DNA from: Ensifer sp. PDNC004
GTDB lineage: Bacteria; Pseudomonadota; Alphaproteobacteria; Rhizobiales; Rhizobiaceae
DNA: 64,000 bases
NCBI RefSeq assembly: GCF_016919405.1
Contig: NZ_CP070353.1
Location: 3,243,501-3,307,500 of the forward strand
Direction: 5' to 3'
The position numbers were made by a program, and so were the translations under genes. Below the pieces are notes generated by a model. That model did not search any database. It saw only the letters and a program-made list of their open reading frames with translations, and was not told the origin of the DNA. Positions 36,101 through 47,412 of the stretch are shown here, one piece after another; within the stretch, counting starts at the first letter, position 1; each line of letters opens with the position of its first letter.

Positions 36101-36823
36101 ATGCTGAAAGTCATGACCGCCGTTTCCTGCGCCTGCGTGGCGATCGAGATGGCCTCGATGCAGCCGGTTGCGGCCGAGAACGTGCCGCAGCAGCTCGTCG
36201 GCACCTGGCTTGCCGAGGACATCGGTGGCGGCGGGGTCATCGACAATCTGCAGTCGACACTTGAGATCCGCGAAGACGGCACCTATGGCGGCATGGCTGG
36301 CTGCAACCATTTCACCGGAACCTTCAGCCTCTCGGGCTCCAAGGTCACCTTCGGTCCCGCCGCCACGACGCGCAAGATGTGCGTGCCGGCGGTGATGACC
36401 CAGGAGCAGAAGTTCCTGGAAGCGCTGCGTTCAGAGCTTTCCTGGTCGGTGGAAGGATCGAAGCTCGTGCTTGGCAAGGCCGGTGGTGGCACTTCCGTGA
36501 AGCTGGCATCGATGACGGCAGCGTCGGAAGGCGCTGACGTGACGATCCGCATTCCGGGAGCCGACACGGTCGATAGGCAATCGGTCCGATACGATTGCGG
36601 TAGCAAGGCGATCGAGGCGGAGTACATCAACGCCGGCCCGGTTTCACTGGTGACCTTCACCATCGACGGCACGTTCGTCGTCGCATCCAACGTGATTGCC
36701 GCGTCCGGGGCCAAATATGCCGGCGGACAATATGTCTGGTGGACGAAGGGCGAGGAGGCGACGCTTTTCGACGCGACGAAAGGTGACCAGGATAAGGGCA
36801 TCGCCTGCAAGCCGGCGTCCTGA
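36101..36823 (+). CDS. Secreted META-domain plus MliC-like protein
   Basis: 240 aa. A signal peptide (about 1-25, ending QPVAAE) is followed by a META/HslJ domain (about 29-135: GTWLAEDIGGGGVID, DGTYGGMAGCNHFTG, RKMCVPAVMTQEQKFL) and a C-terminal MliC-type domain (about 160-240: YDCGSKAIEAEYIN, ASGAKYAGGQYVWWTKGEEATL). MliC/PliC proteins inhibit c-type lysozyme by inserting a conserved Ser/Lys loop; the ASGAKYAGG loop is present here. No lipobox is seen, so it should be periplasmic. It might protect against host lysozyme or act in heat/envelope stress. The start follows GGAG at a normal distance. Confidence 0.85.
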   Translation: MLKVMTAVSCACVAIEMASMQPVAAENVPQQLVGTWLAEDIGGGGVIDNLQSTLEIREDGTYGGMAGCNHFTGTFSLSGSKVTFGPAATTRKMCVPAVMTQEQKFLEALRSELSWSVEGSKLVLGKAGGGTSVKLASMTAASEGADVTIRIPGADTVDRQSVRYDCGSKAIEAEYINAGPVSLVTFTIDGTFVVASNVIAASGAKYAGGQYVWWTKGEEATLFDATKGDQDKGIACKPAS

Positions 36824-36969
36824 CGAGGCGCCGCTTGTTCCTCCCGCTCTTGCCAGACCTCTATCGCGACCGGTGGAAGAAGTTGTGGTGAAAGTCGGAA
36901 CTTTTGCCCTCGCTTCATAGTTACAATCCCGGCGCTGTCGCGCTGTTGTTGTGAAAAGGGAGTTGATCC

Positions 36970-37131
36970 ATGGGGCTGCTTATCGGAATCCTGATTACGT
37001 TCCTCGTCATCGTGCTGGTGCTCTATCTCGTCCAGCGGCTGCCGCTCGACGCGCGTGCCAAGCAGATCGTGCAGATCATCGTCATCATCATCGGCATCAT
37101 CTCTCTGTTGAAATACCTGGCCGTCTTCTGA
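36970..37131 (+). CDS. Small two-helix membrane protein (Thivi_2564-like)
   Basis: 53 aa. Two hydrophobic segments (LLIGILITFLVIVLVLYLV, about 3-21, and IVQIIVIIIGIISLLKYL, about 33-50) flank a short RLPLDARAKQ loop. The pattern matches the small membrane proteins of the Thivi_2564 kind, of unknown function. ATG 36970 follows GGGAG. It is too small for many gene callers but has a good ribosome site, a clear two-helix design and a terminator behind it. Confidence 0.75.
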   Translation: MGLLIGILITFLVIVLVLYLVQRLPLDARAKQIVQIIVIIIGIISLLKYLAVF

Positions 37132-37145
37132 CGTGCCGCCTTCCA

Positions 37146-37185
37146 GCCAAAGGCCGCCGGATCGCAAGACCCGGCGGCCTTTGGC
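37146..37185. terminator. Strong hairpin after the small membrane gene
   Basis: Perfect 15-bp stem GCCAAAGGCCGCCGG / CCGGCGGCCTTTGGC with a 10-base loop, 15 bases after the small-protein stop. There is no long T-run, but the stem is strong and includes TTT on both strands. Confidence 0.7.
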
Positions 37186-37256
37186 TGTCTGGTCGATGCT
37201 GACAGGATCTGACAGCGGTAGCGCCTAGGGTCGGGCATCGAAAAGGAGACCCGACG

Positions 37257-37625
37257 ATGCTGTCACCGAACCTCATCCTGTTCTATGTCGAAGACCCGGC
37301 AAGAAGTGCCGCGTTCTATACCGGCCTCTTTGGACGCGAACCCGTTGCCTCCTTCCCGACCTATGTCGCCTTCGAACTCGAAAACGGGCTGACGTTCAGT
37401 CTCTGGTCCACCGGCGCGCGGGATTTCGTCTCGTCCGGTACCGGCCATCGCTCGGAAATCGCCTTCATGGTCAAGGACGATGCTGAGGTCGAGCGCCTTT
37501 ATGCGGAGTGGCGCCGCAAAGGGATCACGATCGAGCAGGAGCTGAAGACCGCCGTCTTCGGCCGCACCTTCGTGGCGCTTGATCCCGATGGTCATCGCCT
37601 GCGCGTATGCAGGCCCGATGATTGA
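37257..37625 (+). CDS. VOC-family protein
   Basis: 122 aa glyoxalase-fold protein with LILFYVEDPARSAAFYTGLFG at the N-terminus and FVALDPDGHRLRV at the C-terminus, the normal places for the paired beta-alpha-beta-beta-beta units. ATG 37257 follows AAAGGAGA. Metal ligand positions cannot be fixed with confidence. It may be a dioxygenase-like or lactoylglutathione lyase-like enzyme or a binding protein; no neighbour hints at the substrate. Confidence 0.8.
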   Translation: MLSPNLILFYVEDPARSAAFYTGLFGREPVASFPTYVAFELENGLTFSLWSTGARDFVSSGTGHRSEIAFMVKDDAEVERLYAEWRRKGITIEQELKTAVFGRTFVALDPDGHRLRVCRPDD

Positions 37626-37666
37626 AATCATCAGGTTTCGGTGGACCGAACGCGGAACAGCAGCGC

Positions 37667-37936
37667 TTATTGCGCGGCGGTCGGCGCTCTGCGATCAAGG
37701 ATAGCCTGGAACAGGGCGGCCTGATGCTCGGTCGCGGCGCGGATTGCGCTGAGCTGCCGCAACATCGAGCCAAAGGCCGCGAGAAGGATGCCGCTCAGGA
37801 TCGCACTCAAAGCCCAGGGAAGCACGACCAGCGCTCGAAGCTGCGCCGTTGCCGGATCGGTAGCGAGCAGCGCGATCGCAGCTGCCAGTGCGGCCAGGAT
37901 GATGACGATGCCGATGATTTGCAGAAGCTTACCCAT
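37667..37936 (-). CDS. Small membrane protein of unknown function
   Basis: 89 aa with two predicted membrane helices (IIGIVIILAALAAAIALLA and ALVVLPWALSAILSGILLAAF) and a cytoplasmic-looking tail (RQLSAIRAATEHQAALFQAILDRR). ATG 37936 follows GGGAGGA. I do not recognise a family. It is convergent with the VOC gene, 41 bp apart. Confidence 0.65.
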   Translation of the reverse strand: MGKLLQIIGIVIILAALAAAIALLATDPATAQLRALVVLPWALSAILSGILLAAFGSMLRQLSAIRAATEHQAALFQAILDRRAPTAAQ

Positions 37937-38048
37937 GGTGTCCTCCCGTCATGCGCGCACCGTCAGGCAGACTGCATCTCCTGTCAAGCAGGCGGCTTCG
38001 GCAAGGCAATCTTGCGATCATGACTGAGGGAGCAAAACCCGGCCCAAC

Positions 38049-38073
38049 AAAAAAGGCCGGGGCAAACCCGACC
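38049..38073 (-). terminator. Terminator of the SDR gene at 38221
   Basis: GGTCGGG and CCCCGGCC form a stem (one G-T pair) followed by TTTTTT on the minus strand, about 150 bp after the SDR stop. Confidence 0.65.
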
Positions 38074-38220
38074 TTCCTCATCACCTTCCGTCGATGCCAG
38101 TTCATCCGTGGTCATCAGGAAGATGTGAGTATTGTTTAGCTGGGGTTCGTGACAGGCGCATGACGTTAGCGCGTTTCTTTTCCCCTGCGCTGCTCTGCGC
38201 CAGCGGCGGGCGCTGCCGCT

Positions 38221-38943
38221 CTACCATTTGCCCAGATGCGCGCCGCCGTCGACGTTCAGCACCTCCCCGGTGATGCGCGGCGCCCGGGTCAGGAACAGGA
38301 CGGCATCCACGATCTCTTCGACGCTGGAGATGCTGTGCATCGGCGAAAGCGTGTTGAGGAAATCCCGCGGATTGTCCTTGTGAAGTGGCGTGTCGACGAC
38401 ACCGGGCGCGACGACGTTGACGCGAATTCCGTCTCTTGCGTATTCCATGGCGATGTTCTTCGAGATGGCGTTGATGCCGCCCTTGGTCAGCATGGCGACC
38501 GAAGCGTTCATGCCTGCGATCGGGCGATCGGCAAGCGGCGTCGTGATGCTGACGATGCTGCCGCCTCTTTTCTGCGAAAGCATCTGCTTGATCACAAGCT
38601 GGGTCGTGTGGAGGAATCCCTCGATGTTGGTGGCGCTCAGCTGCCGGTAGTCGTCAGTGGTGTAGTCGACGAAGGGCTTGGTGAAGAAGATGCCGGCATT
38701 GTTGACCAGCGCGTCGATCGAGCCGAACCGGGCGATCGCGGTTTCGACCACGCGTTTCGCCGTCTCCGGATCGGCGATATCGCCGTCGACCCGGGCCAGC
38801 CGGTCCGATTCGGTGATTTCGCGCGATTGGCTGACATTGCGCGAGGTTGCGACGACGCTATAGCCCTCTGCCAGAAAAGCGTTTGTGAGGCCCGCGCCGA
38901 TGCCCTGGGATGCACCGGTGATGATGGCGACCTTGTTTGTCAT
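38221..38943 (-). CDS. SDR-family protein with altered catalytic site
   Basis: 240 aa Rossmann-fold protein with TGASQGIG, NNAG and the C-terminal DGGAHLGKW. At the place of the catalytic YxxxK it reads NASVAMLTKGGINA: Lys is present, but the residue four before it is Ala instead of Tyr. Such Tyr-less members exist in the SDR superfamily, and their activity is unclear. ATG 38943 follows GGAGA. It is divergent from a LysR gene across 112 bp, the usual arrangement for a regulated target. Confidence 0.82.
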   Translation of the reverse strand: MTNKVAIITGASQGIGAGLTNAFLAEGYSVVATSRNVSQSREITESDRLARVDGDIADPETAKRVVETAIARFGSIDALVNNAGIFFTKPFVDYTTDDYRQLSATNIEGFLHTTQLVIKQMLSQKRGGSIVSITTPLADRPIAGMNASVAMLTKGGINAISKNIAMEYARDGIRVNVVAPGVVDTPLHKDNPRDFLNTLSPMHSISSVEEIVDAVLFLTRAPRITGEVLNVDGGAHLGKW

Positions 38944-39055
38944 CTGATCTCTCCGTGGTTGGACGGTTTCGGTGAGGTCAATATGGCTGCCGCCGGATTG
39001 TGCGATTAGACGGAAATATCTGGAATTACTTTTCCATTGATGCAAAAATCATCAC

Positions 39056-39958
39056 ATGGTCGATCTGAACGATATCGCGGTCTTTGCCGCCGTGGCCCAA
39101 TTCGAGAGTTTCAGCCGGGCGGCACGTTCGCTCGGCATGCCGGTCTCCACCGTCAGCCGCAAGGTCACGGCCCTTGAGGAGCAACTGGGCGCCACGCTCA
39201 TCCAGCGCACGACGCGCAAGCTCAGTCTCACGGCGCAGGGGCGGGCCTATTATGCGGAATGCGGCGAACCGCTGAAGCAGCTTCGCGATGCCGAGCGGGT
39301 GCTGAGTGAGGCGCAGAGAAGGCCGGAGGGGTTGCTGAGGGTCACCGTTCCCATGACCCTCGGGCAGCCGCCCTTCTTTGATTTCCTGTCCGCATTCATG
39401 AGGTCCTATCCCGAGATCGAGGTTGATCTGCTCGTCACCAACAGTTTCATGGACCTCGTTGCCGAAAATATCGACGTCGCGGTGCGGTTCGGTGAATTGC
39501 GCGATTCGTCGCTTGTCGCGCAGCGCCTGGGCCGAAGCACCCACTTCCTGGTGGCCGCGCCCGACTATCTCGACCAACATGGCACCCCATCGCGCCCCGA
39601 AGACCTGAGCGGCCATCGCTGCGTTCTGGTCAATGCCCGCGGCAACGAGGCAGAATGGCATCTGGTCAAAGGTGGCGCAACGGCCAGCCTGCGTGTGAGC
39701 GGAGCGGTGTCGGTCCATGACATCCAGTCGGCGAACGCCATGACCGAGCGTGGCCACGGCATAGGCCGGTTGCCGCCGATCTTCTGCGACAGCCTGCTTG
39801 CGAGCGGCAAGCTCGTGCGCGTCCTTCCGGGATGGTCGGCGCCGGACGTCTTCGTGCACGCGGTCTATCCGACACGGCGCTTCCTGCCATCACGGCTGCA
39901 GGTGTTTCTGCAGGAACTCAAAGCCTGGCGCGGCCCGGCGTGGCAGCCGCTTCGGTGA
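39056..39958 (+). CDS. LysR-family regulator divergent from an SDR gene
   Basis: 300 aa with an N-terminal HTH (SFSRAARSLGMPVSTVSRKVTALE) and a LysR substrate domain of the DsdC/CrgA-like class (VTVPMTLGQPPFFDFLSAFM, DIDVAVRFGELRDS). It is divergent from the Tyr-less SDR and probably controls it and itself. GGAAA...TTTCC (about 39007-39030) in the shared gap is a possible dyad. No ligand is indicated. Confidence 0.87.
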   Translation: MVDLNDIAVFAAVAQFESFSRAARSLGMPVSTVSRKVTALEEQLGATLIQRTTRKLSLTAQGRAYYAECGEPLKQLRDAERVLSEAQRRPEGLLRVTVPMTLGQPPFFDFLSAFMRSYPEIEVDLLVTNSFMDLVAENIDVAVRFGELRDSSLVAQRLGRSTHFLVAAPDYLDQHGTPSRPEDLSGHRCVLVNARGNEAEWHLVKGGATASLRVSGAVSVHDIQSANAMTERGHGIGRLPPIFCDSLLASGKLVRVLPGWSAPDVFVHAVYPTRRFLPSRLQVFLQELKAWRGPAWQPLR

Positions 39959-39965
39959 GCATGCG

Positions 39966-40502
39966 CTAGGGCACGATCTCTTCGAGCTTTTGCGCGAAGA
40001 TGCTGAAACCGGCCCGACGATAGGTCGCCTGCGCCTTCGGATGATCCCATATGTCGGTATGCAGCCAGATCCGGTTTGCACCACGGTCCCAGACGGCGCG
40101 CAGCGCACTATCGAGCAGAAACGGCCCCAGCCTTTGGCCGTAAACGTCCGGGATCAGGCCGAAATGGGTGAGTTCGACATCCTCGGTATCAGCGCGGTCG
40201 AATTCACAAAGCCCGACCGCGCGGTCGCCCAGCCGGAGGATGTAGAGGCTCGTGGAGGCGCTGCCGAGAAAATCGTCGAGATCGGCTGTTGGCATGCGCA
40301 GTCGCTGATCCCAGCGCAATGGTTCGCCGACGGCGCGATAGAGCGAAAGAAACGCAGCGGTATCCGGACGTTCGGACGTAACCACCGCGTGCGCGATCGG
40401 TGCCGGAAACGCGTCGCCCGCCGGGCGTTCGAGCATTTCCATATAGGTCACAAGCAGCTGGACCGTGTTTTCTCCGGAAGGGGTAGCTTTAATGTCATCC
40501 AC
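39966..40502 (-). CDS. GNAT-family N-acetyltransferase
   Basis: 178 aa acetyltransferase fold with VELTHFGLIPDVYGQRLGPFLLDSAL as the acetyl-CoA-binding part and IWLHTDIWDHPKAQATYRRAGF in the C-terminal half. A GTG at 40502 is used; the ribosome site is weak, and ATG 40442 is possible but would remove VQLLVTYMEML, which looks like part of the domain. The substrate is unknown. Confidence 0.78.
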   Translation of the reverse strand: MDDIKATPSGENTVQLLVTYMEMLERPAGDAFPAPIAHAVVTSERPDTAAFLSLYRAVGEPLRWDQRLRMPTADLDDFLGSASTSLYILRLGDRAVGLCEFDRADTEDVELTHFGLIPDVYGQRLGPFLLDSALRAVWDRGANRIWLHTDIWDHPKAQATYRRAGFSIFAQKLEEIVP

Positions 40503-40556
40503 GGCGTCAGCACGGCGCGCGCCGCGTCCAGTTCGATTACCAGGGGTCTTGGAGAA

Positions 40557-40633
40557 TGGTGATCCCGCCGCGATTCGAACGCGGGACCCCCAGATTAGGA
40601 ATCTGGTGCTCTATCCTGCTGAGCTACGGGACC
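40557..40633 (-). tRNA. tRNA-Arg, anticodon CCU
   Basis: Minus-strand cloverleaf of 77 bases. The acceptor stem GGTCCCG pairs with CGGGATC, the D-arm has GCTCAGCAGGATAGAGC, the anticodon stem CCAGA/TCTGG with loop TTCCTAA gives anticodon CCT, and the T-arm CCGCGTTCGAATCGCGG is normal. The 3' CCA is encoded. It reads AGG codons. Confidence 0.95.
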
Positions 40634-40646
40634 ACTTGGATAGCAC

Positions 40647-40675
40647 CCATACAAAAGCAAGGGCTCTTCGCCAAG
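40647..40675 (-). promoter_or_regulatory. Candidate promoter of tRNA-Arg
   Basis: CTTGGC at 40670-40675 and GTATGG at 40647-40652, 17 bases apart on the minus strand, 13 bases before the tRNA 5' end. This fits the rhizobial sigma-70 pattern CTTGAC-N17-CTATAT moderately. Confidence 0.4.
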
Positions 40676-40873
40676 TGTTTTTGCGTGCATGCCCAAGGAA
40701 ATGCGGGCGGCCTCGTCCCGTCGGGGCGGGATGTTGCCACGGATCGGCAGGCTTGAAAACGACGATGAAACGGGGCTGGTCTTCCACGTCTTCCGAATGC
40801 TAAGCAAAGCAAGCGCCGGCCCGAGGAAGCTGGCGCTCCCCATTGAGACCTTCATCAGAGACCTGATCCAGAT

Positions 40874-41770
40874 ATGTTCATCGGAATAGATTGGGGCGGC
40901 ACGAAAATGGAAGTCATCGCGCTCGGCCGCGATGGCGAAACGCGCGCCCGTCATCGCGTCTCGACCCCGACCAGCGGTTATGACGATTGCATTCGCGCCG
41001 TTCTCGATCTCGTTGCCGCCGCCGAGCAGACGGCGGGCGAACAGGGCTCGATCGGCATCGGCATTCCCGGCAGCCCCAATCCGCGCACCGGCATCGTGCG
41101 CAATTCCAATGCGGTACTGATCAACGGCAAACCGCTCGGTCGCGACCTCGAAACGGCGCTTGGCCGCCCGGTCCGGCTTGCTAACGACGCCAATTGCCTG
41201 GCGGTCTCGGAGGCGGTCGACGGTGCCGGCAAGAACGAGCATGTGGTCTTCGGTGTCATCGTCGGTACCGGCCATGGCGGCGGCCTTGCGATCGACAAGA
41301 AGGTGCATGCCGGTTACCAGGGCGTTGCCGCCGAGATCGGCCATTATCCGCTGCCCTGGATGACGAAGGACGAATATCCCGGCCACAAATGCTGGTGCGG
41401 CAAACACGGCTGTCTCGACATGTATGCCTGCGGTACCGGCGTCGAACTCGACTACCGGCTCACGACCGGTGTTGAAAAGCGCGGGCGCGACATCATCGAG
41501 GCAAAGCGGGCGGGCGACCCGGTTGCGACAGGCGTCTATGAGCGCTTCGTCGACCGGCTGGCGCGCAGCCTGGCGCTGCTGACCAATATCGTCGATCCGG
41601 ACGTCTACGTGCTTGGCGGCGGCATGTCGAATGTCGACGAGATCTATCAGGACGTTCCGCCGCGCGTGGTCAATTATCTCTTCGGCGACACGTTCGAAAC
41701 GCCCATTCGCAAGGCCTTGCACGGCGACAGCTCCGGCGTGCGCGGCGCGGCCTGGCTCTGGAAGGACTGA
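40874..41770 (+). CDS. ROK-family sugar kinase, probable fructokinase/mannokinase
   Basis: 298 aa. The ATP-binding start is GIDWGGTKMEV, catalytic Asp is in LANDANCLAVSEA, and the ROK zinc site reads GHKCWCGKHGCLDMY with three cysteines. ROK kinases of this type (Mak-like) phosphorylate fructose, mannose or N-acetyl sugars. The operon partners are a UPF0303 protein and an AGE-type isomerase, suggesting mannose to fructose to fructose-6-phosphate, although glucokinase-like activity is not excluded. The last codons are 5 bases from the next start. Confidence 0.88.
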   Translation: MFIGIDWGGTKMEVIALGRDGETRARHRVSTPTSGYDDCIRAVLDLVAAAEQTAGEQGSIGIGIPGSPNPRTGIVRNSNAVLINGKPLGRDLETALGRPVRLANDANCLAVSEAVDGAGKNEHVVFGVIVGTGHGGGLAIDKKVHAGYQGVAAEIGHYPLPWMTKDEYPGHKCWCGKHGCLDMYACGTGVELDYRLTTGVEKRGRDIIEAKRAGDPVATGVYERFVDRLARSLALLTNIVDPDVYVLGGGMSNVDEIYQDVPPRVVNYLFGDTFETPIRKALHGDSSGVRGAAWLWKD

Positions 41771-41775
41771 ACCCC

Positions 41776-42270
41776 ATGAATATCGACAAGGACCTCGCCC
41801 GCATCGCGCGGCAGGATCAGGAATTGCAGTTCGAGCGCTTCGATCTGGATACGGCCTGGGAGCTTGGCACGCTGCTGCGCAAGATGGCGGCCGAGCGCAA
41901 GCTTGGCGTCGTCATCGACATCACGCTCTTCTCGATGCAGGTGTTCTATGCCGCGCTCGACGGGGCGACGCCTGACAATCCGAACTGGGTGCGCCGCAAG
42001 CGCAACACCGTGTTCCGGCTGTTCAAGAGCAGCTACGCCACCGGCCGCGAGCTTGCCAAGGCACAGACCAATCTGCAGGCGAAGCTCGGATTGGCCGATG
42101 CCGATTATGCAGCGCATGGCGGCAGCTTCCCGATCGTCGTCAAGGGCACCGGGTGTATCGGTGCCGTCACCGTATCCGGCCTGCCGCAACGCGAGGACCA
42201 CAATATGGTGGTCGAAGCGCTCTCGGCCTTGCTCGGCAAGGATCACGGCGCATTGAAGCTCGAGGACTGA
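41776..42270 (+). CDS. UPF0303/DUF336-family (HbpS-like) protein
   Basis: 164 aa heme-binding-protein-like fold of the UPF0303 group. Typical are VVIDITLFSMQVFYAALDGATPD, WVRRKRNTVFRLFKSSY and GSFPIVVKGTGCIGAVTVSGLPQREDH. Relatives include HbpS (haem binding) and GlcG/PduO C-terminal domains. It sits between the sugar kinase and the AGE epimerase, 5 and 3 bases from them, so the three genes are very likely cotranscribed. Function unknown; haem, cobalamin or glycerol-type ligands are possible. Confidence 0.85.
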   Translation: MNIDKDLARIARQDQELQFERFDLDTAWELGTLLRKMAAERKLGVVIDITLFSMQVFYAALDGATPDNPNWVRRKRNTVFRLFKSSYATGRELAKAQTNLQAKLGLADADYAAHGGSFPIVVKGTGCIGAVTVSGLPQREDHNMVVEALSALLGKDHGALKLED

Positions 42271-42273
42271 GAA

Positions 42274-43434
42274 TTGGCATTGGATATTCTTTCGCAATCA
42301 CGCGTGCTGTCGGATTGGCTGGCAGACCAGGCCCTGCCGCTGTGGCGCGACAAGGGCGTGGATCATTCAGGCGGTTTCGTCGAGACGATCGATATGGCGG
42401 GCGAGCCGACCCGCGCCAACCGGCGTGCGCGCGTTCAGCCCCGGCAGGTTTACTGCTTCGCGGAAGCCGGCCGGCGCGGCTGGACAGGCGACTGGCGTGG
42501 TGCCGCCGAAGGCGGGCTTGCCTATTTCGACCTCGTTTTCAAGCAGTCGAGCGGCTTTTACGGTGCGCTCGCCGATGCCGATGGCAGTCTGCTCGATCCG
42601 TCCTTCGACCTCTACAACCAGGCCTTCGCGCTGCTCGCCTTCGCCTATTTGGGCGAGGTCGTGCCGGCCCGCAAGGCCGAGATGATCGAGCGCAGCAATG
42701 ATCTTCGCGCGCGGATAGAGGCGCACGTCAAGCATCCGGTCGCCGGCTTCGAGGAAGACAATCCTCCGCGCTTGCCGCTCTGCTCCAATCCGCATATGCA
42801 CCTCTTCGAAGCGTGCCTGGCGAGCGAGACCGTCGAGGGCTTCGATCGGGTGGGCTGGGCGAACCTCGCCGATGAAATTGCACATCTGGCGATGGATTAT
42901 TTCATCGATGCCGAGAGCGGCGTTTTGCGCGAATTCTTCGATCATGACTGGGCGCCGATGGCCGGCGACAAGGGCCGGATCGTCGAGCCCGGTCATCTGT
43001 TCGAATGGGCGTGGCTGCTTTTGCGCTGGGCGGAACGCCGCGGCAGTGCCGAGGCGATCGTCAAGGCGCGGCGGCTGTTCGATATCGGCGAGGCGCACGG
43101 CATCTGTGCGAACCGCAACGTTGCGATCATGACGCTTCTCGACGACCTGTCGGTCGCCGATCCGATCGCGCGGCTGTGGCCGCAGACCGAGTGGCTAAAG
43201 GCGGCCGTCCGCTTTGCCGCACTCACGAACGGTGCCGAGCGCGAGCGTTATCTTGCTTCGGCCGCGCGGGCAGCGGCGGCCCTCCAGACGTTCCTGGCGA
43301 CGCCGATTGCGGGCCTTTGGCGCGACAAGCAGCAGTCCGACGGCAGCTTCGTTGAGGAGCCGGCGCCGGCGAGCAGCTTCTACCACATCCTTTGCGCCAT
43401 TTATGAAACCGAGGACTGCCTGGCCCGGCTCTGA
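42274..43434 (+). CDS. AGE-family epimerase/isomerase
   Basis: 386 aa alpha/alpha-barrel enzyme of the N-acylglucosamine 2-epimerase/mannose isomerase family (often annotated pmi in rhizobia). Family features are RRARVQPRQVYCFAEAGRRGW, SNPHMHLFEACLA, EPGHLFEWAWLL and SSFYHILCAIYE, with conserved Arg, His and Glu residues of the pocket. The TTG at 42274 behind GAGGAC is accepted because it follows the previous stop by 3 bases. It probably interconverts mannose and fructose or their analogues for the kinase upstream. Confidence 0.88.
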   Translation: MALDILSQSRVLSDWLADQALPLWRDKGVDHSGGFVETIDMAGEPTRANRRARVQPRQVYCFAEAGRRGWTGDWRGAAEGGLAYFDLVFKQSSGFYGALADADGSLLDPSFDLYNQAFALLAFAYLGEVVPARKAEMIERSNDLRARIEAHVKHPVAGFEEDNPPRLPLCSNPHMHLFEACLASETVEGFDRVGWANLADEIAHLAMDYFIDAESGVLREFFDHDWAPMAGDKGRIVEPGHLFEWAWLLLRWAERRGSAEAIVKARRLFDIGEAHGICANRNVAIMTLLDDLSVADPIARLWPQTEWLKAAVRFAALTNGAERERYLASAARAAAALQTFLATPIAGLWRDKQQSDGSFVEEPAPASSFYHILCAIYETEDCLARL

Positions 43435-43464
43435 TTTGCCGATCCAGAGTATCCGCTTTTGTTA

Positions 43465-43497
43465 TGGCCCGTCGCAATTGCGGCGGGCCATTTTCTT
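43465..43497 (+). terminator. Terminator of the kinase/epimerase operon
   Basis: TGGCCCGTCGCA and TGCGGCGGGCCA form an uninterrupted stem (one G-T pair), followed by TTTTCTTT. Confidence 0.85.
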
Positions 43498-43533
43498 TGC
43501 TCCGAGGGGTAAATGTGATGGCTGCATATGTTG

Positions 43534-43553
43534 ACATAAAGATATCTTTATGT
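43534..43553 (+). promoter_or_regulatory. Perfect 20-bp palindrome before metH, SahR-like operator
   Basis: ACATAAAGATATCTTTATGT reads the same on both strands. It overlaps the spacer behind a TTGACA (43531-43536) that may be the metH -35 box and lies 48 bases before the metH ATG. The ArsR-family SahR repressor of proteobacteria, which senses S-adenosylhomocysteine, uses ATAAAGATATCTTTAT-type sites in front of metH, metK and ahcY. The palindrome is seen; SahR itself is not in this window. Confidence 0.85.
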
Positions 43554-43600
43554 GATTGACTTGGCTTCGTGTTTGTCGTTTTCAGAACGGGAGATTTCCC

Positions 43601-47371
<3,771 letters not shown>

Positions 47372-47386
47372 CGTTCGCATGAAGCG

Positions 47387-47412
47387 ATGACGAGCCGATC
47401 CAGGCTCGTCAT
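47387..47412. terminator. Hairpin between convergent metH and hydrolase genes
   Basis: ATGACGAGCC and GGCTCGTCAT form a perfect 10-bp stem with a 6-base loop 16 bases after metH, overlapping the stop of the convergent hydrolase. No T-run follows on either side. Confidence 0.55.

Noticed and set aside
37937..38220. Possible gene in the gap between the 89-aa protein and the SDR
   Set aside because: Frames are short and without ribosome sites; only a terminator and a GC-rich inverted stretch are visible.
43435..43600. A SAM or cobalamin riboswitch in front of metH
   Set aside because: The leader is too short after the operator, and no riboswitch core (B12 box or SAM-II elements) is seen.
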